Assembly: GCA_017449265.1 (NCBI GenBank)
Contig: JAFSJW010000107.1
Span: 1 to 44,978 of the forward strand
Direction of reading: 5' to 3'
DNA: 44,978 nt
Source: Treponema sp.
Lineage (GTDB): Bacteria; Spirochaetota; Spirochaetia; Treponematales; Treponemataceae
Below, one piece after another: positions 6,523 to 14,693 of this stretch. A model generated the notes under the pieces. That model searched no databases. It was not told where the DNA came from and worked only from the letters and a program-made list of their open reading frames with translations. The number at the start of each line of letters is the position of its first letter. The first letter of the stretch is position 1. The translations under genes and the position numbers were made by a program.

Positions 6523-7752
6523 ATGAGACTTTGGATAAAATATTTGATTGGCGCGGTTCTTGGAATCGTCGCTTCGTTTGTGATTCCTATGGAAAATCCT
6601 GCCGTGAACGCATTTTTCAGTGGCTTTTCTGAATTTGCCATACGGTTTGCCCGCTACACGCTCCTTCCGCTTTTGTTTTTCGGGTGCGCGTTCTCGATTT
6701 ACCGTATGCGAGAGACAAAAATTTTGTTCAAGACGGGATTTCTTTCGATTGTTTCAATTGTTGCCTTCACTTTAATCCTTCTTGTGATAGGTCTTATTTC
6801 GATTCTTATCGTAAAACTTCCGAGAATTCCAATCCCCAGCGAGAAAATAACTGAAATTCCGAACATAAACATAAAAAATCTCGTGATGATGATTTTTCCT
6901 TTCTCTGGCTTTGATTCTGTGCGGGACGGTCATTATCTTCTTCCTGCGTTCGTGTTCGCATCGTTCATCGGATACGGCTGCTCGAACTTGAAAAGCGAAG
7001 TAAAATCCGTGATTTCTCTTCTTGAGTCCGCATCGAACCTTTTTTACAATGTGACTACATTCTTTGTGGAATGGGCTTCCGTGGGAATGGTTGCAGTGTC
7101 GTGCTACTGGATATTTGAAGCCAGGGCTACATTCGCGTCTGCTACATTCGTTCCGCTTTGCGTCATGCTTCTTGTGGATTTTATCCTTGTCTCCGTCGTA
7201 ATTTATCCGCTTGTCCTTCGCTTCGTGTGCAAGGACCCGCGTCCGTTCCACATTTTGTACGCTTCTATTTGTCCGGTTATAGCGGCTTTTTTCTCAGGCG
7301 ACTCTAACTTTGCGCTCCAGCTGAACATAAGGCACGGAAAGGAAAGTCTCGGAATCCACGATGAAACGAATTATTTCGCTCAGTCGCTTTTCGCTGTTTT
7401 TTCGCGCGGCGGAACGGCTCTTGTCTCTTCGATATGTTTTATCGTTATTGTCCGTTCGTACTCGGCTCTTGGTTCTACGATTTCGGATGTGAGCTGGATT
7501 TTCTGCTCGGCCTTTTTGATTTCGTTCGTGCTTGGAGGAATTCCGAAAGGCGGAAGTTTCGTTGCTCTTGCCGTTCTTTGCACGCTTTACGGGCGCGGAT
7601 TTGATACTCGCTATCTTCTTTTGAAGCCGGCGGCTCCTGTTTTTTGCAGTTTTGCCGCAGCGTTCGATGTTCTTTCGGCTTTGTACGGAAGCTACATTGT
7701 TGCGGTCAAAACAAAGAAATTTGACCATGTTGAATTCAAGCATTTTATCTAG
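6523..7752 (+). CDS. Sodium/proton:dicarboxylate symporter family (SDF) transporter
   Basis: A 409-residue inner-membrane protein with about eight hydrophobic segments and two re-entrant loop regions. The SDF-type serine-rich segment appears as F-F-S-G-D-S-N-F-A near 255-263, and P-K-G-G-S-F near 342. The family (GltP/DctA) imports glutamate, aspartate or C4-dicarboxylates with Na+ or H+; the substrate cannot be assigned here. The start is set by the -10 box 7 nt upstream; an ATG at 6496 lies before the predicted transcript. slyX follows 8 nt after the stop. Confidence 0.8.
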   Translation: MRLWIKYLIGAVLGIVASFVIPMENPAVNAFFSGFSEFAIRFARYTLLPLLFFGCAFSIYRMRETKILFKTGFLSIVSIVAFTLILLVIGLISILIVKLPRIPIPSEKITEIPNINIKNLVMMIFPFSGFDSVRDGHYLLPAFVFASFIGYGCSNLKSEVKSVISLLESASNLFYNVTTFFVEWASVGMVAVSCYWIFEARATFASATFVPLCVMLLVDFILVSVVIYPLVLRFVCKDPRPFHILYASICPVIAAFFSGDSNFALQLNIRHGKESLGIHDETNYFAQSLFAVFSRGGTALVSSICFIVIVRSYSALGSTISDVSWIFCSAFLISFVLGGIPKGGSFVALAVLCTLYGRGFDTRYLLLKPAAPVFCSFAAAFDVLSALYGSYIVAVKTKKFDHVEFKHFI

Positions 7753-7760
7753 GACTTGTG

Positions 7761-7967
7761 ATGGACGATTCTATTGAAGAAAAATTGGTGAACCTTGAGG
7801 TGAAATTCTCATATATGGAGGATTTTATCTCAAAGTTGCAGGAAGTATGCGTTGAAAACCAGAAAGAAATTGAAATATTGCGCAGGGAGAACCAGATTCT
7901 TGCGGGCAGAATACAAGATTTGTCCGAGAACATGGAGATTCCGAACAGAAGACCGCCGCATTACTAG
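7761..7967 (+). CDS. slyX: SlyX family coiled-coil protein
   Basis: A 68-residue protein, almost all one coiled coil (IEEKLVNLEVKFSYMEDFI .. NQKEIEILRRENQIL), ending in the family-typical P-P-H-Y. SlyX is a short conserved protein of unknown role. ATG 7761 was chosen over the GTG just before it because AGGA at 7751-7754 is better spaced. It sits between the symporter and the pseudouridine synthase with short gaps (8 and 18 nt), consistent with one transcript. Confidence 0.8.
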   Translation: MDDSIEEKLVNLEVKFSYMEDFISKLQEVCVENQKEIEILRRENQILAGRIQDLSENMEIPNRRPPHY

Positions 7968-7985
7968 GATTGCAAGGAGTTTATC

Positions 7986-8915
7986 GTGAATGTGAAAGCA
8001 TCTACCCGTTACAAGCGTGAGCATAAAGCTGATTATGGAAAAGAGAGAATCGGGATTCTTTATGAGGATGAATATCTTTGTGTAATAAATAAACCGTCTG
8101 GTCTTTTGACTTGCCCTTATCCTGGAAGCAGGGCGCGTACGGCGCAGGATATTCTTGAGCAGATTATGCGTAATCGCGGCATTCTGAATTCGAATCACAA
8201 GCCGCTTGTCGTCCACAGGCTTGACCGCGACACGAGCGGCGTTATGATGTTCGCTTTTACGGAGACTGCCCAGAAGAAAATAATGGACGGCTGGCACAAA
8301 ATGGTAACGGAACGCCTTTACCGCGCGGTTGCGGAAAATCCTTCCAGCGCGGATAAAGCTCTTTCTGATTCTGGTCTTATTGATGATGAGCTTTCGTTCA
8401 ATGCGCATCATGTGGGCTTCGTTCCGAGCGAGAGTATGAAGAAATCGTCCAAGAATCTGAAAGTAGTTCCTGCCAGGACAAATTTTGTTGTCATTGAGCG
8501 CGGAACTACGCATACACTTTTTGAGCTTTCCCTTGATACCGGTAAAAAGAACCAGATTCGCGCACATCTTGCGAGCAAGGGCTATCCTCTGTGCGGCGAT
8601 GAAAACTACAGGGCGCACACAGATTATTTCCACAGGCTTTGTCTTCATGCCAGAACGCTTGCTTTCGTGCATCCGTTCACAGGAAAAGAAATGAGTTTTC
8701 AAGTGCCGGAGCCTGACGAATGGCTTGAGTATGTGAAGCGCGGAGACCCGAACCCGACTCCGCCTGTCTGGGCTTTTGAGGCGGAGGAGATAAAAATCCG
8801 CAAGGGAAGGGAAAAAAAAGAAGCCGGAATTGAGGGCGTTATTCTTGGCAAAAAAAGAATAAGCGCAAAAGAAAAAGCTCATATGAATTTCATAGAGCTT
8901 GGAAAAAAACGGTAA
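7986..8915 (+). CDS. RluA-family rRNA/tRNA pseudouridine synthase
   Basis: A 309-residue enzyme that isomerises uridine to pseudouridine in structured RNA. The catalytic motif H-R-L-D-R-D-T-S-G is near residues 75-83, with the nucleophile aspartate in R-L-D-R-D. A second family motif, T-G-K-K-N-Q-I-R-A-H-L-A, is near 185-196. There is no N-terminal S4 domain. The start is GTG at 7986, preceded at 6-nt spacing by AAGGAG. The C-terminal 40 residues are Lys-rich. It is the last gene of the plus-strand run and ends before a 13-bp stem terminator. The RNA target site cannot be assigned. Confidence 0.88.
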   Translation: MNVKASTRYKREHKADYGKERIGILYEDEYLCVINKPSGLLTCPYPGSRARTAQDILEQIMRNRGILNSNHKPLVVHRLDRDTSGVMMFAFTETAQKKIMDGWHKMVTERLYRAVAENPSSADKALSDSGLIDDELSFNAHHVGFVPSESMKKSSKNLKVVPARTNFVVIERGTTHTLFELSLDTGKKNQIRAHLASKGYPLCGDENYRAHTDYFHRLCLHARTLAFVHPFTGKEMSFQVPEPDEWLEYVKRGDPNPTPPVWAFEAEEIKIRKGREKKEAGIEGVILGKKRISAKEKAHMNFIELGKKR

Positions 8916-8955
8916 AACCGCAAAAGTGGAAAATCTTCCAAAAGACTGACATGAC

Positions 8956-8986
8956 ATAGATTCCGAAACGAGTTCGGAATCTATGC
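8956..8986. terminator. Bidirectional hairpin terminator between convergent genes
   Basis: A perfect 13-bp stem (CATAGATTCCGAA / TTCGGAATCTATG) with loop ACGAG. It lies between the 3' ends of the plus-strand rluA-type gene and the minus-strand gene that ends at 9013. The loop and inner stem resemble the hairpin core at 42254-42268. Confidence 0.7.
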
Positions 8987-9012
8987 TTTGCAAAACGGCG
9001 CAACAGAATCAA

Positions 9013-10950
9013 TCAGACAACGGAAATGTTCTTGACGAGCTTTATTATGTAAAGCTGAATGTACATTTCAAGCGCGTCATGCTCCTTGATTTTTTGCAAT
9101 GCAGGCGACTTTACCAGTGAGTCCGCTATGCTTTTGATTCTTTCCACAGAAAAATCCTTTGTCTTCATAGTTCGGATTATTTTTCTGACATAATCGCGGA
9201 TAAGAACATTTACATCTTCCGTAAGATTGTTCGCAGCTGTAGGTTCGATAATCTTGTTCCACATTCCGTGGTATGATTCTATCTCGCGATCCAGCGTGGA
9301 ACTTTCAGGGACGAGCGCGGCTTCTGCGTCGCGGGCAGCGTTCTTGATAGCCACGCGCTTTGAAACCGTAGGATTGTTCGTGAATCTTTCGGCTTCTTCG
9401 TCCGCAAGCTTTTTCTCTTCTTCGGACTCCCTGTATGCCTGAGCCTTGCTTTTTGCTTTTTTGCCACGCTGTGACTTTGGCGGGCGCAGGAAAAGACGCG
9501 CAATCCATGAGATTACAGGGAGCGTGTACCAGAACGGAAGAAGAATCTTTGAGTCAGTAAGAAGCTCGTTTCTGTTCATAAGAAGGAGCTCGCTGTAAGG
9601 AAGGAGATTTCCGTTTTCAAACAGTGTGACGCGCTCGCCGCTTCCGTTCGTGTCGTAGCTCAAAAGCTGCAAGAATGAGGATGATAAAAGCGCGTGCAAA
9701 ATAGGCGACTGTACGGCGACTTCGTTCTCAAGCCTGTTTTCGAATGTTTCCTGGTTCTGCATCTCAGGAAGGACATCAAAATTCTTGAGTGCGGTGGTCC
9801 ACTCGGCTTTTATTACTTCTCGCACCGATGTGCGCGCGTCCGTACAAAGCATGATTATAAGCTGCAATACTTTTGACTTGCAAATGAAATACCGCTCTTC
9901 TCCGCTCGTTTTGAAAACAAGAAGCTCCGGAAGCTCATGGTTGTTTCCGTCCGTTGTTTTTTCGTGCAAAAATGCTTTTAAGTCGTCCTCCGAATACTGT
10001 CCCAGAAGCGGAACGCCGTTTTTGTCGGAGAATTTCGTTATTGCCTCAAAAGTGAAATAGTACGGAGGCTTGTTCAGAATTCCTTCCAATGCTTTTAGGG
10101 CGTTTGTTTTCTTTGTTTCGGTCTGGTTCTTGCTCTTGAAATAATTTGACGCTATTTCGATTAAGAACACGGATTGAAGCGTTGATAAATCTTCCTGAGT
10201 AAAATCTTTGACCTTTCCGTAGTCCTGTTTGATGAAATGACACATCTGATGCCAGAGATAGAAGTTATCGGTTGTGTCCTTGAGGATTTCGATTCCGTGG
10301 TCAGGTCTGTCAACGAATCCGTTGAAGAAATTCTTCGTAGTAAGCTCTTTTCCCGGGTTTGACATGGTGAGCTTTTTAAGGAAGTAGTCGTGTCTGTCCT
10401 CTTTCTTAAGGAATGTCTGGAGCTTTAAGATTGATGTTTCAATCAGTGAGACCGCCGAAACGCTTGAAGGAAGAAGGATTGTAGGAGCGTCCTGCGGAAG
10501 CATAAGCCCGTACAGAATCTTGTCATTTTCAACTGTCGGAGTAGAAAGAAGTTTTGCCAAAAGGTCGGCAGCCTCATTACGCATGACGATTGATTTGGGC
10601 GTATTCTTAGGCAAGTCTGATTCTGACGGGAACGGAATGGACGGATTCAGAGCAATATCCTTGTATTTTTCGGCTGTTTTTTCTATGACATACTGAACTA
10701 CAAAAATCAGTTTCTTGTCGTTCGGACCGTCCAGCCGCATGATTTGCTTTGTTTCTGCGTATTTGTCAAGCTCTTTCTGGAGAGCTTCTGTTGTTTTATC
10801 AATGTAAACTTGCAGCGTTGGCTGCTCGCCAAGATGATGTTCAGAATATTTTTTCAGATAGTCGCAGAATTCAAAAAAATCTATCATCGGACTATTCTGT
10901 TTTGAAGCGAAAAATTTCAATAAAACTAAAATGTTTGTAGTAGTAGCCAT
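9013..10950 (-). CDS. Large conserved-type hypothetical protein
   Basis: A 645-residue protein that I cannot place in a family. It is mainly helical and soluble-looking, with one amphipathic or short hydrophobic stretch (F-W-Y-T-L-P-V-I-S-W-I-A-R-L-F-L) near 475-492, followed at once by a Lys/Glu-rich segment (about 495-530) that could be membrane-proximal or coiled coil. There is no signal peptide. The first 20 residues (TTNILVLLKFFASKQNSP) resemble a small helical domain seen in treponemal unknowns. Start ATG 10950 is fixed by a TAGAAT box 6 nt upstream. It is convergent with the gene on the left and separated by 56 nt from the 3' end of the GerMN gene upstream. Confidence 0.7.
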   Translation of the reverse strand: MATTTNILVLLKFFASKQNSPMIDFFEFCDYLKKYSEHHLGEQPTLQVYIDKTTEALQKELDKYAETKQIMRLDGPNDKKLIFVVQYVIEKTAEKYKDIALNPSIPFPSESDLPKNTPKSIVMRNEAADLLAKLLSTPTVENDKILYGLMLPQDAPTILLPSSVSAVSLIETSILKLQTFLKKEDRHDYFLKKLTMSNPGKELTTKNFFNGFVDRPDHGIEILKDTTDNFYLWHQMCHFIKQDYGKVKDFTQEDLSTLQSVFLIEIASNYFKSKNQTETKKTNALKALEGILNKPPYYFTFEAITKFSDKNGVPLLGQYSEDDLKAFLHEKTTDGNNHELPELLVFKTSGEERYFICKSKVLQLIIMLCTDARTSVREVIKAEWTTALKNFDVLPEMQNQETFENRLENEVAVQSPILHALLSSSFLQLLSYDTNGSGERVTLFENGNLLPYSELLLMNRNELLTDSKILLPFWYTLPVISWIARLFLRPPKSQRGKKAKSKAQAYRESEEEKKLADEEAERFTNNPTVSKRVAIKNAARDAEAALVPESSTLDREIESYHGMWNKIIEPTAANNLTEDVNVLIRDYVRKIIRTMKTKDFSVERIKSIADSLVKSPALQKIKEHDALEMYIQLYIIKLVKNISVV

Positions 10951-10956
10951 AATCTC

Positions 10957-10962
10957 ATTCTA
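10957..10962 (-). promoter_or_regulatory. TAGAAT -10 box, leaderless start of the 645-residue protein
   Basis: On the minus strand TAGAAT is followed by GAGATT and then ATG 10950, the same 6-nt geometry as at 1868, 2999 and 17713. Confidence 0.5.
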
Positions 10963-11006
10963 TCAACAAAATGTAAAATTAGAAAGTACTGGAAGCTGTT
11001 TTGGGC

Positions 11007-11897
11007 TTATTTAAAGCTCGTCCTGCTAAGAGGGCTTCCAATCCATACGCCTTCAAGACCAAGGTAATTCTGCTTGGTTCCGTTTATAAGAATCTGCACA
11101 TTATCGACGGTACTGAACTCCGTCGCCGTGTACACAACTTGCATAAGCTGGGCCAAAAGCCCTTCTGTTCCCTCCTGATTGAACATGAATTCCTCATTGA
11201 AATTCAGGTAAGCCGTCCTGTCCTTGACCGTTGCGCCGAGGAGCTTTGAGTCCTCAGGAATGAGCGAGCTGCAGCCAAGAACTTTTTCAGAAGCGTCAGG
11301 GCCGGCAATGAGAAGCTGGATGCTCGTGGTGAGCGGCGAGTCGTTTTTCAGAACTGTTCTTGAAACTTCCAGACGGCTTACAGTTCCGTTCGTATCGATT
11401 TTTACGAAAAAGAGCTTTGCGGACTGAGATGGTCCGTGGATTTTGTCTTTTGCCTCTGGCTCTGGGGCTTTCGCCTCTTCCGGAGGATTTTCCGCAATGA
11501 CCTCAGGCTCTGGTTTTTCTAAGGACGGCTCGGGAGCTTCCTGTTTTGTTTTCACAGGGTCTACCTGAATTGTGGGAGAGCCACGGAGCTTATCCATCTT
11601 GAAGTACTCAACTGAATCAGGTTTTTCCGTCTCTTTTTTTGTTACGACGGGCTGGTTCAGCAGCTCCTTTTCTTTTTGAGAGACTTTGTTCGGATTTTCA
11701 AGAAATGTCGGAGTTTTTCCGAACAGCTTCTCAAAAAATCCTGTCGAAATTAGATTCTCTTTTATCGTTTCCCTTTTGATTAGGAAAACCATGAAAATCA
11801 CGAGGAGAACAAGAATCCAAAGACAGGTGAAAAGTCCTTTTTTTTTCAATTCGTCCCTGCGAGAGCTTTTGTAATCGTTAGTATCGTTTTCTGTCAT
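11007..11897 (-). CDS. GerMN-domain membrane-anchored protein
   Basis: A 296-residue protein. Residues 1-17 are charged, about 18-43 form one membrane helix (LFTCLWILVLLVIFMVFLI), about 90-150 are a Pro/Glu/Lys-rich linker, and about 155-290 are a GerMN (sporulation/germination) domain with V-x-R-L-E-V-S-R, L-x-L-L-I-A-G-P, and A-Y-L-N-F-N-E-E-F. GerMN domains occur in spore GerM and in many non-sporulating bacteria in the periplasm, often in cell-wall contexts. An AAGGTG site lies 13 nt before the ATG, somewhat far, and a TAATAT box lies just upstream. It is divergent from kdgK. Confidence 0.75.
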   Translation of the reverse strand: MTENDTNDYKSSRRDELKKKGLFTCLWILVLLVIFMVFLIKRETIKENLISTGFFEKLFGKTPTFLENPNKVSQKEKELLNQPVVTKKETEKPDSVEYFKMDKLRGSPTIQVDPVKTKQEAPEPSLEKPEPEVIAENPPEEAKAPEPEAKDKIHGPSQSAKLFFVKIDTNGTVSRLEVSRTVLKNDSPLTTSIQLLIAGPDASEKVLGCSSLIPEDSKLLGATVKDRTAYLNFNEEFMFNQEGTEGLLAQLMQVVYTATEFSTVDNVQILINGTKQNYLGLEGVWIGSPLSRTSFK

Positions 11898-11966
11898 ATT
11901 TAAATTCGCACCTTATATTAGAATCGGTATTTTTTGTGAGTATATTAGAACAGTTGCAAAACTTGA

Positions 11967-11978
11967 TTTCCGCGGAAA
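11967..11978. promoter_or_regulatory. Perfect palindrome in the divergent GerMN/kdgK region
   Basis: TTTCCGCGGAAA is a perfect 12-bp palindrome, placed between two divergent genes, about 45 nt upstream of the kdgK -10 box. It has the form of a dimeric repressor site, but no regulator is identified. Confidence 0.3.
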
Positions 11979-12021
11979 ACTGAAATTAAGTCTTGTTAAC
12001 TGACGGATAAACATATAAAAT

Positions 12022-12027
12022 TATAAT
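12022..12027 (+). promoter_or_regulatory. TATAAT -10 box of kdgK
   Basis: A perfect TATAAT at 12022-12027, giving a leader of about 62 nt with a GGAGG ribosome site 6-10 nt before ATG 12096. Unlike many genes here, kdgK has a normal leader. The -35 region is weak. Confidence 0.5.
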
Positions 12028-12095
12028 GAAGAGATTGTTTGAAAATAGAATTTTCTGAACAGGCTCTTACTTGCTTGCAAATTATGGAGGATATT

Positions 12096-13124
12096 ATGGA
12101 ACAACATAAAAAATTCGACCTTATAACATTCGGCGAGACTATGCTCCGCCTGTCCCCGCCTTCAAACGGGCGTATTTTCAGAAGCGATGTGTTTGAGAAG
12201 CACGCTGGCGGTGCGGAGCTTAATGTGGCTTCCGGGGTTTCGTTGCTTGGACTCAGGACAGGAATCATCACACGCCTTCCGCAGAACGAGCTTGGAATCT
12301 TCGTAAAGAACAGAATCCGTTTTTCAAGCGTTTCGGATGATTTCATAATTTACGATAATTCTCCTGATGCCAGGTTGGGAATCTATTACTATGAGAACGG
12401 AGCGTACCCGAGAAAGCCTACTGTAGTTTACGATAGACGTCATTCTTCAATTACAAAGATAAAACCTGAGGAAATTCCTTCCGACATTTACGGAAAGCCC
12501 CGTATGTTCTACACATCTGGAATCACGCTTGCGCTTTCCGAGAACACGCGCAGCCTTGCTATCGATATGATAAAGAAATTCAAGGATGCAGGAAGTCAGA
12601 TTGCATTTGATGTGAACTACCGCGCGAATCTCTGGGACGAGGATACGGCTCGGGAGACTATATTAAAAATCCTTCCGTATGTTGATGTGCTCTTTGTTTC
12701 TGAGGAAAGCTGCCGCAGGATGTTCAGAAAAGAAGGGTCTTTGCAAGATATGCACAGAGAATTCTGCCGCGATTTTCCGAACATTCAGATTATCGCTTCG
12801 TCAATGCGCGAGGTCATAAGCCCGAAAGTGCATTCGTTCACATCGCTCGTTTACTCAAAGAAAGATGACAAGTTCTATACGGAAGAGCCGTACAAGGATA
12901 TTGATGTTGTTGACAGAATTGGCTCAGGTGACGCATATTGCTCGGGCGTGCTCTTCGGACTTCTCAAGTACGATGACCCGAAGAAAGCGATGGAATTCGG
13001 GAACGCAACTTGCGCTACGAAGAACACAATCCGTGGCGACCTTCCGCTTTCCGATTTCAACGAGATAAGTTCAATTATCAAAGGTCATCAGACAAAAGGA
13101 AAACAGTCTGAGATGAACAGGTAG
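12096..13124 (+). CDS. kdgK: PfkB-family sugar kinase, probable 2-keto-3-deoxygluconate kinase
   Basis: A 342-residue PfkB (ribokinase-like) kinase. The N-terminal signature F-G-E-T-M-L-R-L-S-P is near residue 12, G-G-A-E-L-N-V-A near 37-44, and the C-terminal motif D-R-I-G-S-G-D-A-Y-C-S-G near 270-281 carries the catalytic aspartate and anion hole. The LRLSP start and GGAELNVA are typical of KdgK, which phosphorylates 2-keto-3-deoxygluconate in pectin or uronate breakdown. No other uronate gene is in the window, so the substrate remains inferred. Start ATG 12096 follows GGAGG; longer upstream starts lack a ribosome site. Confidence 0.8.
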   Translation: MEQHKKFDLITFGETMLRLSPPSNGRIFRSDVFEKHAGGAELNVASGVSLLGLRTGIITRLPQNELGIFVKNRIRFSSVSDDFIIYDNSPDARLGIYYYENGAYPRKPTVVYDRRHSSITKIKPEEIPSDIYGKPRMFYTSGITLALSENTRSLAIDMIKKFKDAGSQIAFDVNYRANLWDEDTARETILKILPYVDVLFVSEESCRRMFRKEGSLQDMHREFCRDFPNIQIIASSMREVISPKVHSFTSLVYSKKDDKFYTEEPYKDIDVVDRIGSGDAYCSGVLFGLLKYDDPKKAMEFGNATCATKNTIRGDLPLSDFNEISSIIKGHQTKGKQSEMNR

Positions 13125-13173
13125 TTTGCGCATCAGCAGCATAGAGAGGATGACCTGAAAGTTCGGTACATAC

Positions 13174-13277
13174 GCACCTTCGCTTTGTGAAGGTGCCACC
13201 TTAGAGCTTACTCGGGCTAAGTCCGCGAGATTTTGCGTAGCAAAATCTCGGCCACCTTTGTGCAAAGCACAAAGGTG
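13174..13277. repeat. Hairpin/repeat cluster between kdgK and the InlB-repeat lipoprotein
   Basis: There are three perfect hairpins: 13174-13196 (8-bp stem, 7-nt loop), 13226-13250 (11-bp stem, loop GTA) and 13253-13277 (11-bp stem, loop AAA). Bases 13222-13252 are the exact 31-nt reverse complement of 731-761. Between the first two hairpins, 13203-13225 (AGAGCTTACTCGGGCTAAG..) resembles the repeat units of the right end. The cluster combines the two kinds of element seen at the left and right ends of the window. Confidence 0.8.
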
Positions 13278-13304
13278 CGTTTTCCTAAATAAAAGAGGTT
13301 TTTA

Positions 13305-13871
13305 ATGTACTGTACAAAAATAAAGAAAATTTTCTTTTTCCCGATTTTTCTTTTCTCAGCTTTTTTTCTGTTTTTTAGTTGCGACTCCGCATCGTGCAGC
13401 TCTGGCGGAAAGAAAGTTGAAAACAGTGATTACACAATTGAGTTCGATGCCAATAACGGAAGTGGCTCGATGGGAAATCAGACTGTCGTGCGCGGAAATT
13501 CGCTGACGCTAAACGCATGTTCGTTCACAAAGAGCGGCTACAGGTTTATCGGCTGGTCAGAAAATTCAAATGCAACTGTCGCAACATACACTAATTCTCA
13601 GACTATAACGCCTACCAAGAACATGAAGCTGTACGCACTTTGGTCATCTGCCGTGCAAGCAAATTACACGGTGGTTCACAGTTTGCAGCAGGTTGCGGGA
13701 AGCAGCCTTTATATAGAACAAGAACGCACGACTAAAACAGGATATGTTGGCGATTTGACACAGGCAACAGCAAACACATATGCTGGCTACACGGTGCAGC
13801 CAATTCAGCAGGCTATAATTCTTGCTGGTGGTGGTACCACAGTTAATGTTCACTACAATGTAAATCAGTAA
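13305..13871 (+). CDS. Small lipoprotein with InlB-type (Listeria-Bacteroides) repeat
   Basis: A 188-residue protein. A long hydrophobic signal ends in a lipobox, L-F-F-S-C26. Residues about 42-115 form one Listeria-Bacteroides repeat (FDANNGSGSMGNQTV .. GYRFIGWSENSNA .. LYALW). Residues about 118-188 look like a MucBP-type beta domain (YTVVHSLQQV .. GYTVQPIQQAII .. VNVHYNV). Such proteins sit on the outer membrane or cell surface and bind polymers or mucin; the role here is inferred. The ribosome site AGAGG is about 8 nt before ATG 13305. The stretch just upstream is a dispersed hairpin cluster, so the gene may have moved as a unit. Confidence 0.8.
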   Translation: MYCTKIKKIFFFPIFLFSAFFLFFSCDSASCSSGGKKVENSDYTIEFDANNGSGSMGNQTVVRGNSLTLNACSFTKSGYRFIGWSENSNATVATYTNSQTITPTKNMKLYALWSSAVQANYTVVHSLQQVAGSSLYIEQERTTKTGYVGDLTQATANTYAGYTVQPIQQAIILAGGGTTVNVHYNVNQ

Positions 13872-13921
13872 GCCTTTGCGGAAAAGCACGGAAGCTACAA
13901 GGAACTGATTTTTGAAAAATC

Positions 13922-14269
13922 TTATCTTGTCATGTTTTTCCGCTGGTAAAGCACTTTTCCGCGCCGCCTGATGTGGTCTTTGAGCGATTCGCTTTTCAGC
14001 TGGGAAAAATCAGAGACATCGACAAGGTATGGGAGCATCGAGTTATCAAAATCGTCAGCTACACGAAGCAAGTCATCGTCGGAAAACACCCCGTCCGCGA
14101 TTATGGTCATGTCAATATCCGAACCTTCGCGAAAATTTCCCATGGCACGGCTTCCATACACAATTACGCGCTCAATCTGCGGATATTTTTCGTAAATCGA
14201 GAAGATAATACCCATTGATTTCTCAGAAAGCCCGAATTCGTTCAGCGGCTTTTCATTCTGCGAGCGCAC
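13922..14269 (-). CDS. mntA: MntA-type minimal nucleotidyltransferase antitoxin
   Basis: A 115-residue nucleotidyltransferase. G39-S40-x10-D51-x-D53 matches exactly the GSX10DXD motif of MntA antitoxins, which AMPylate a tyrosine of the HepT toxin. I chose GTG 14269 over the in-frame ATG 14329 because GGAGG lies about 8 nt upstream of the GTG and this leaves only a 17-nt overlap with hepT; starting at the ATG would overlap by 77 nt. It is the last gene of the minus-strand block that contains atpB. No clear terminator follows. Confidence 0.82.
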   Translation of the reverse strand: MRSQNEKPLNEFGLSEKSMGIIFSIYEKYPQIERVIVYGSRAMGNFREGSDIDMTIIADGVFSDDDLLRVADDFDNSMLPYLVDVSDFSQLKSESLKDHIRRRGKVLYQRKNMTR

Positions 14270-14690
14270 TGAACTTTTCCTCCAGCTCGGAGAAGCACGG
14301 CTCAAATCTCTCCGTGATATCCTTCTCAAGTTTCAGAGAGTCGGCTTCATCGTATGTATGGCTGCTCAGGTTTCTTGCCTTCAACATTTCCATCCAGTCA
14401 TCTCCGTTTGAGATAAGTCCCCTGTTGAAAGCGTTCCTGTAGGCATCACGACTTCCGATAATTCCTGAGAAACCTTGGTATTCAAGGTAATCTTTAAGCA
14501 GTTTCCACGAAAGCTCCTGAGTAAATTCAAAAGCCTGAATAAGTCCGCCACGCTCCAGCTCGGAAAGCTCCCGAGTCTTTTGTAGGCAAAGACCTCGCCG
14601 AAGCATAGCAAGAGCTTTCTTGTAATTGTTGAACCGTTGTTTCCAACGGATATCTGGTGATTCAGAGCTGTCAGACTTTTCTTCGGACAT
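14253..14690 (-). CDS. hepT: HepT-type HEPN toxin (HI0074 family)
   Basis: A 145-residue all-helical protein of the HI0074/HepT group. R106-N-L-S-S-H111-T-Y113 fits RX4HXY, the ribonuclease motif plus target tyrosine of HepT toxins. It pairs with the downstream MntA-like gene, overlapping it by 17 nt. Its ATG lies 3 nt after the atpB stop, and its ribosome site GGAG is inside the last codons of atpB, so its translation is coupled to atpB. In most bacterial V-ATPase operons this position is occupied by subunit D. Toxicity is inferred from the family. Confidence 0.8.
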   Translation of the reverse strand: MSEEKSDSSESPDIRWKQRFNNYKKALAMLRRGLCLQKTRELSELERGGLIQAFEFTQELSWKLLKDYLEYQGFSGIIGSRDAYRNAFNRGLISNGDDWMEMLKARNLSSHTYDEADSLKLEKDITERFEPCFSELEEKFSALAE

Positions 14691-14693
14691 GGC

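Noticed and set aside
13872..13934. Short protein-like frame after the InlB-repeat lipoprotein (A-F-A-E-K-H-G-S-Y-K-E-L-I-F-E-K)
   Set aside because: It lies after the stop, has no start, and is too short to tell from chance; it could be a remnant of another gene's 3' end.
14269..14329. ATG 14329 as the mntA start
   Set aside because: It would overlap hepT by 77 nt with no ribosome site; GTG 14269 has GGAGG about 8 nt upstream.
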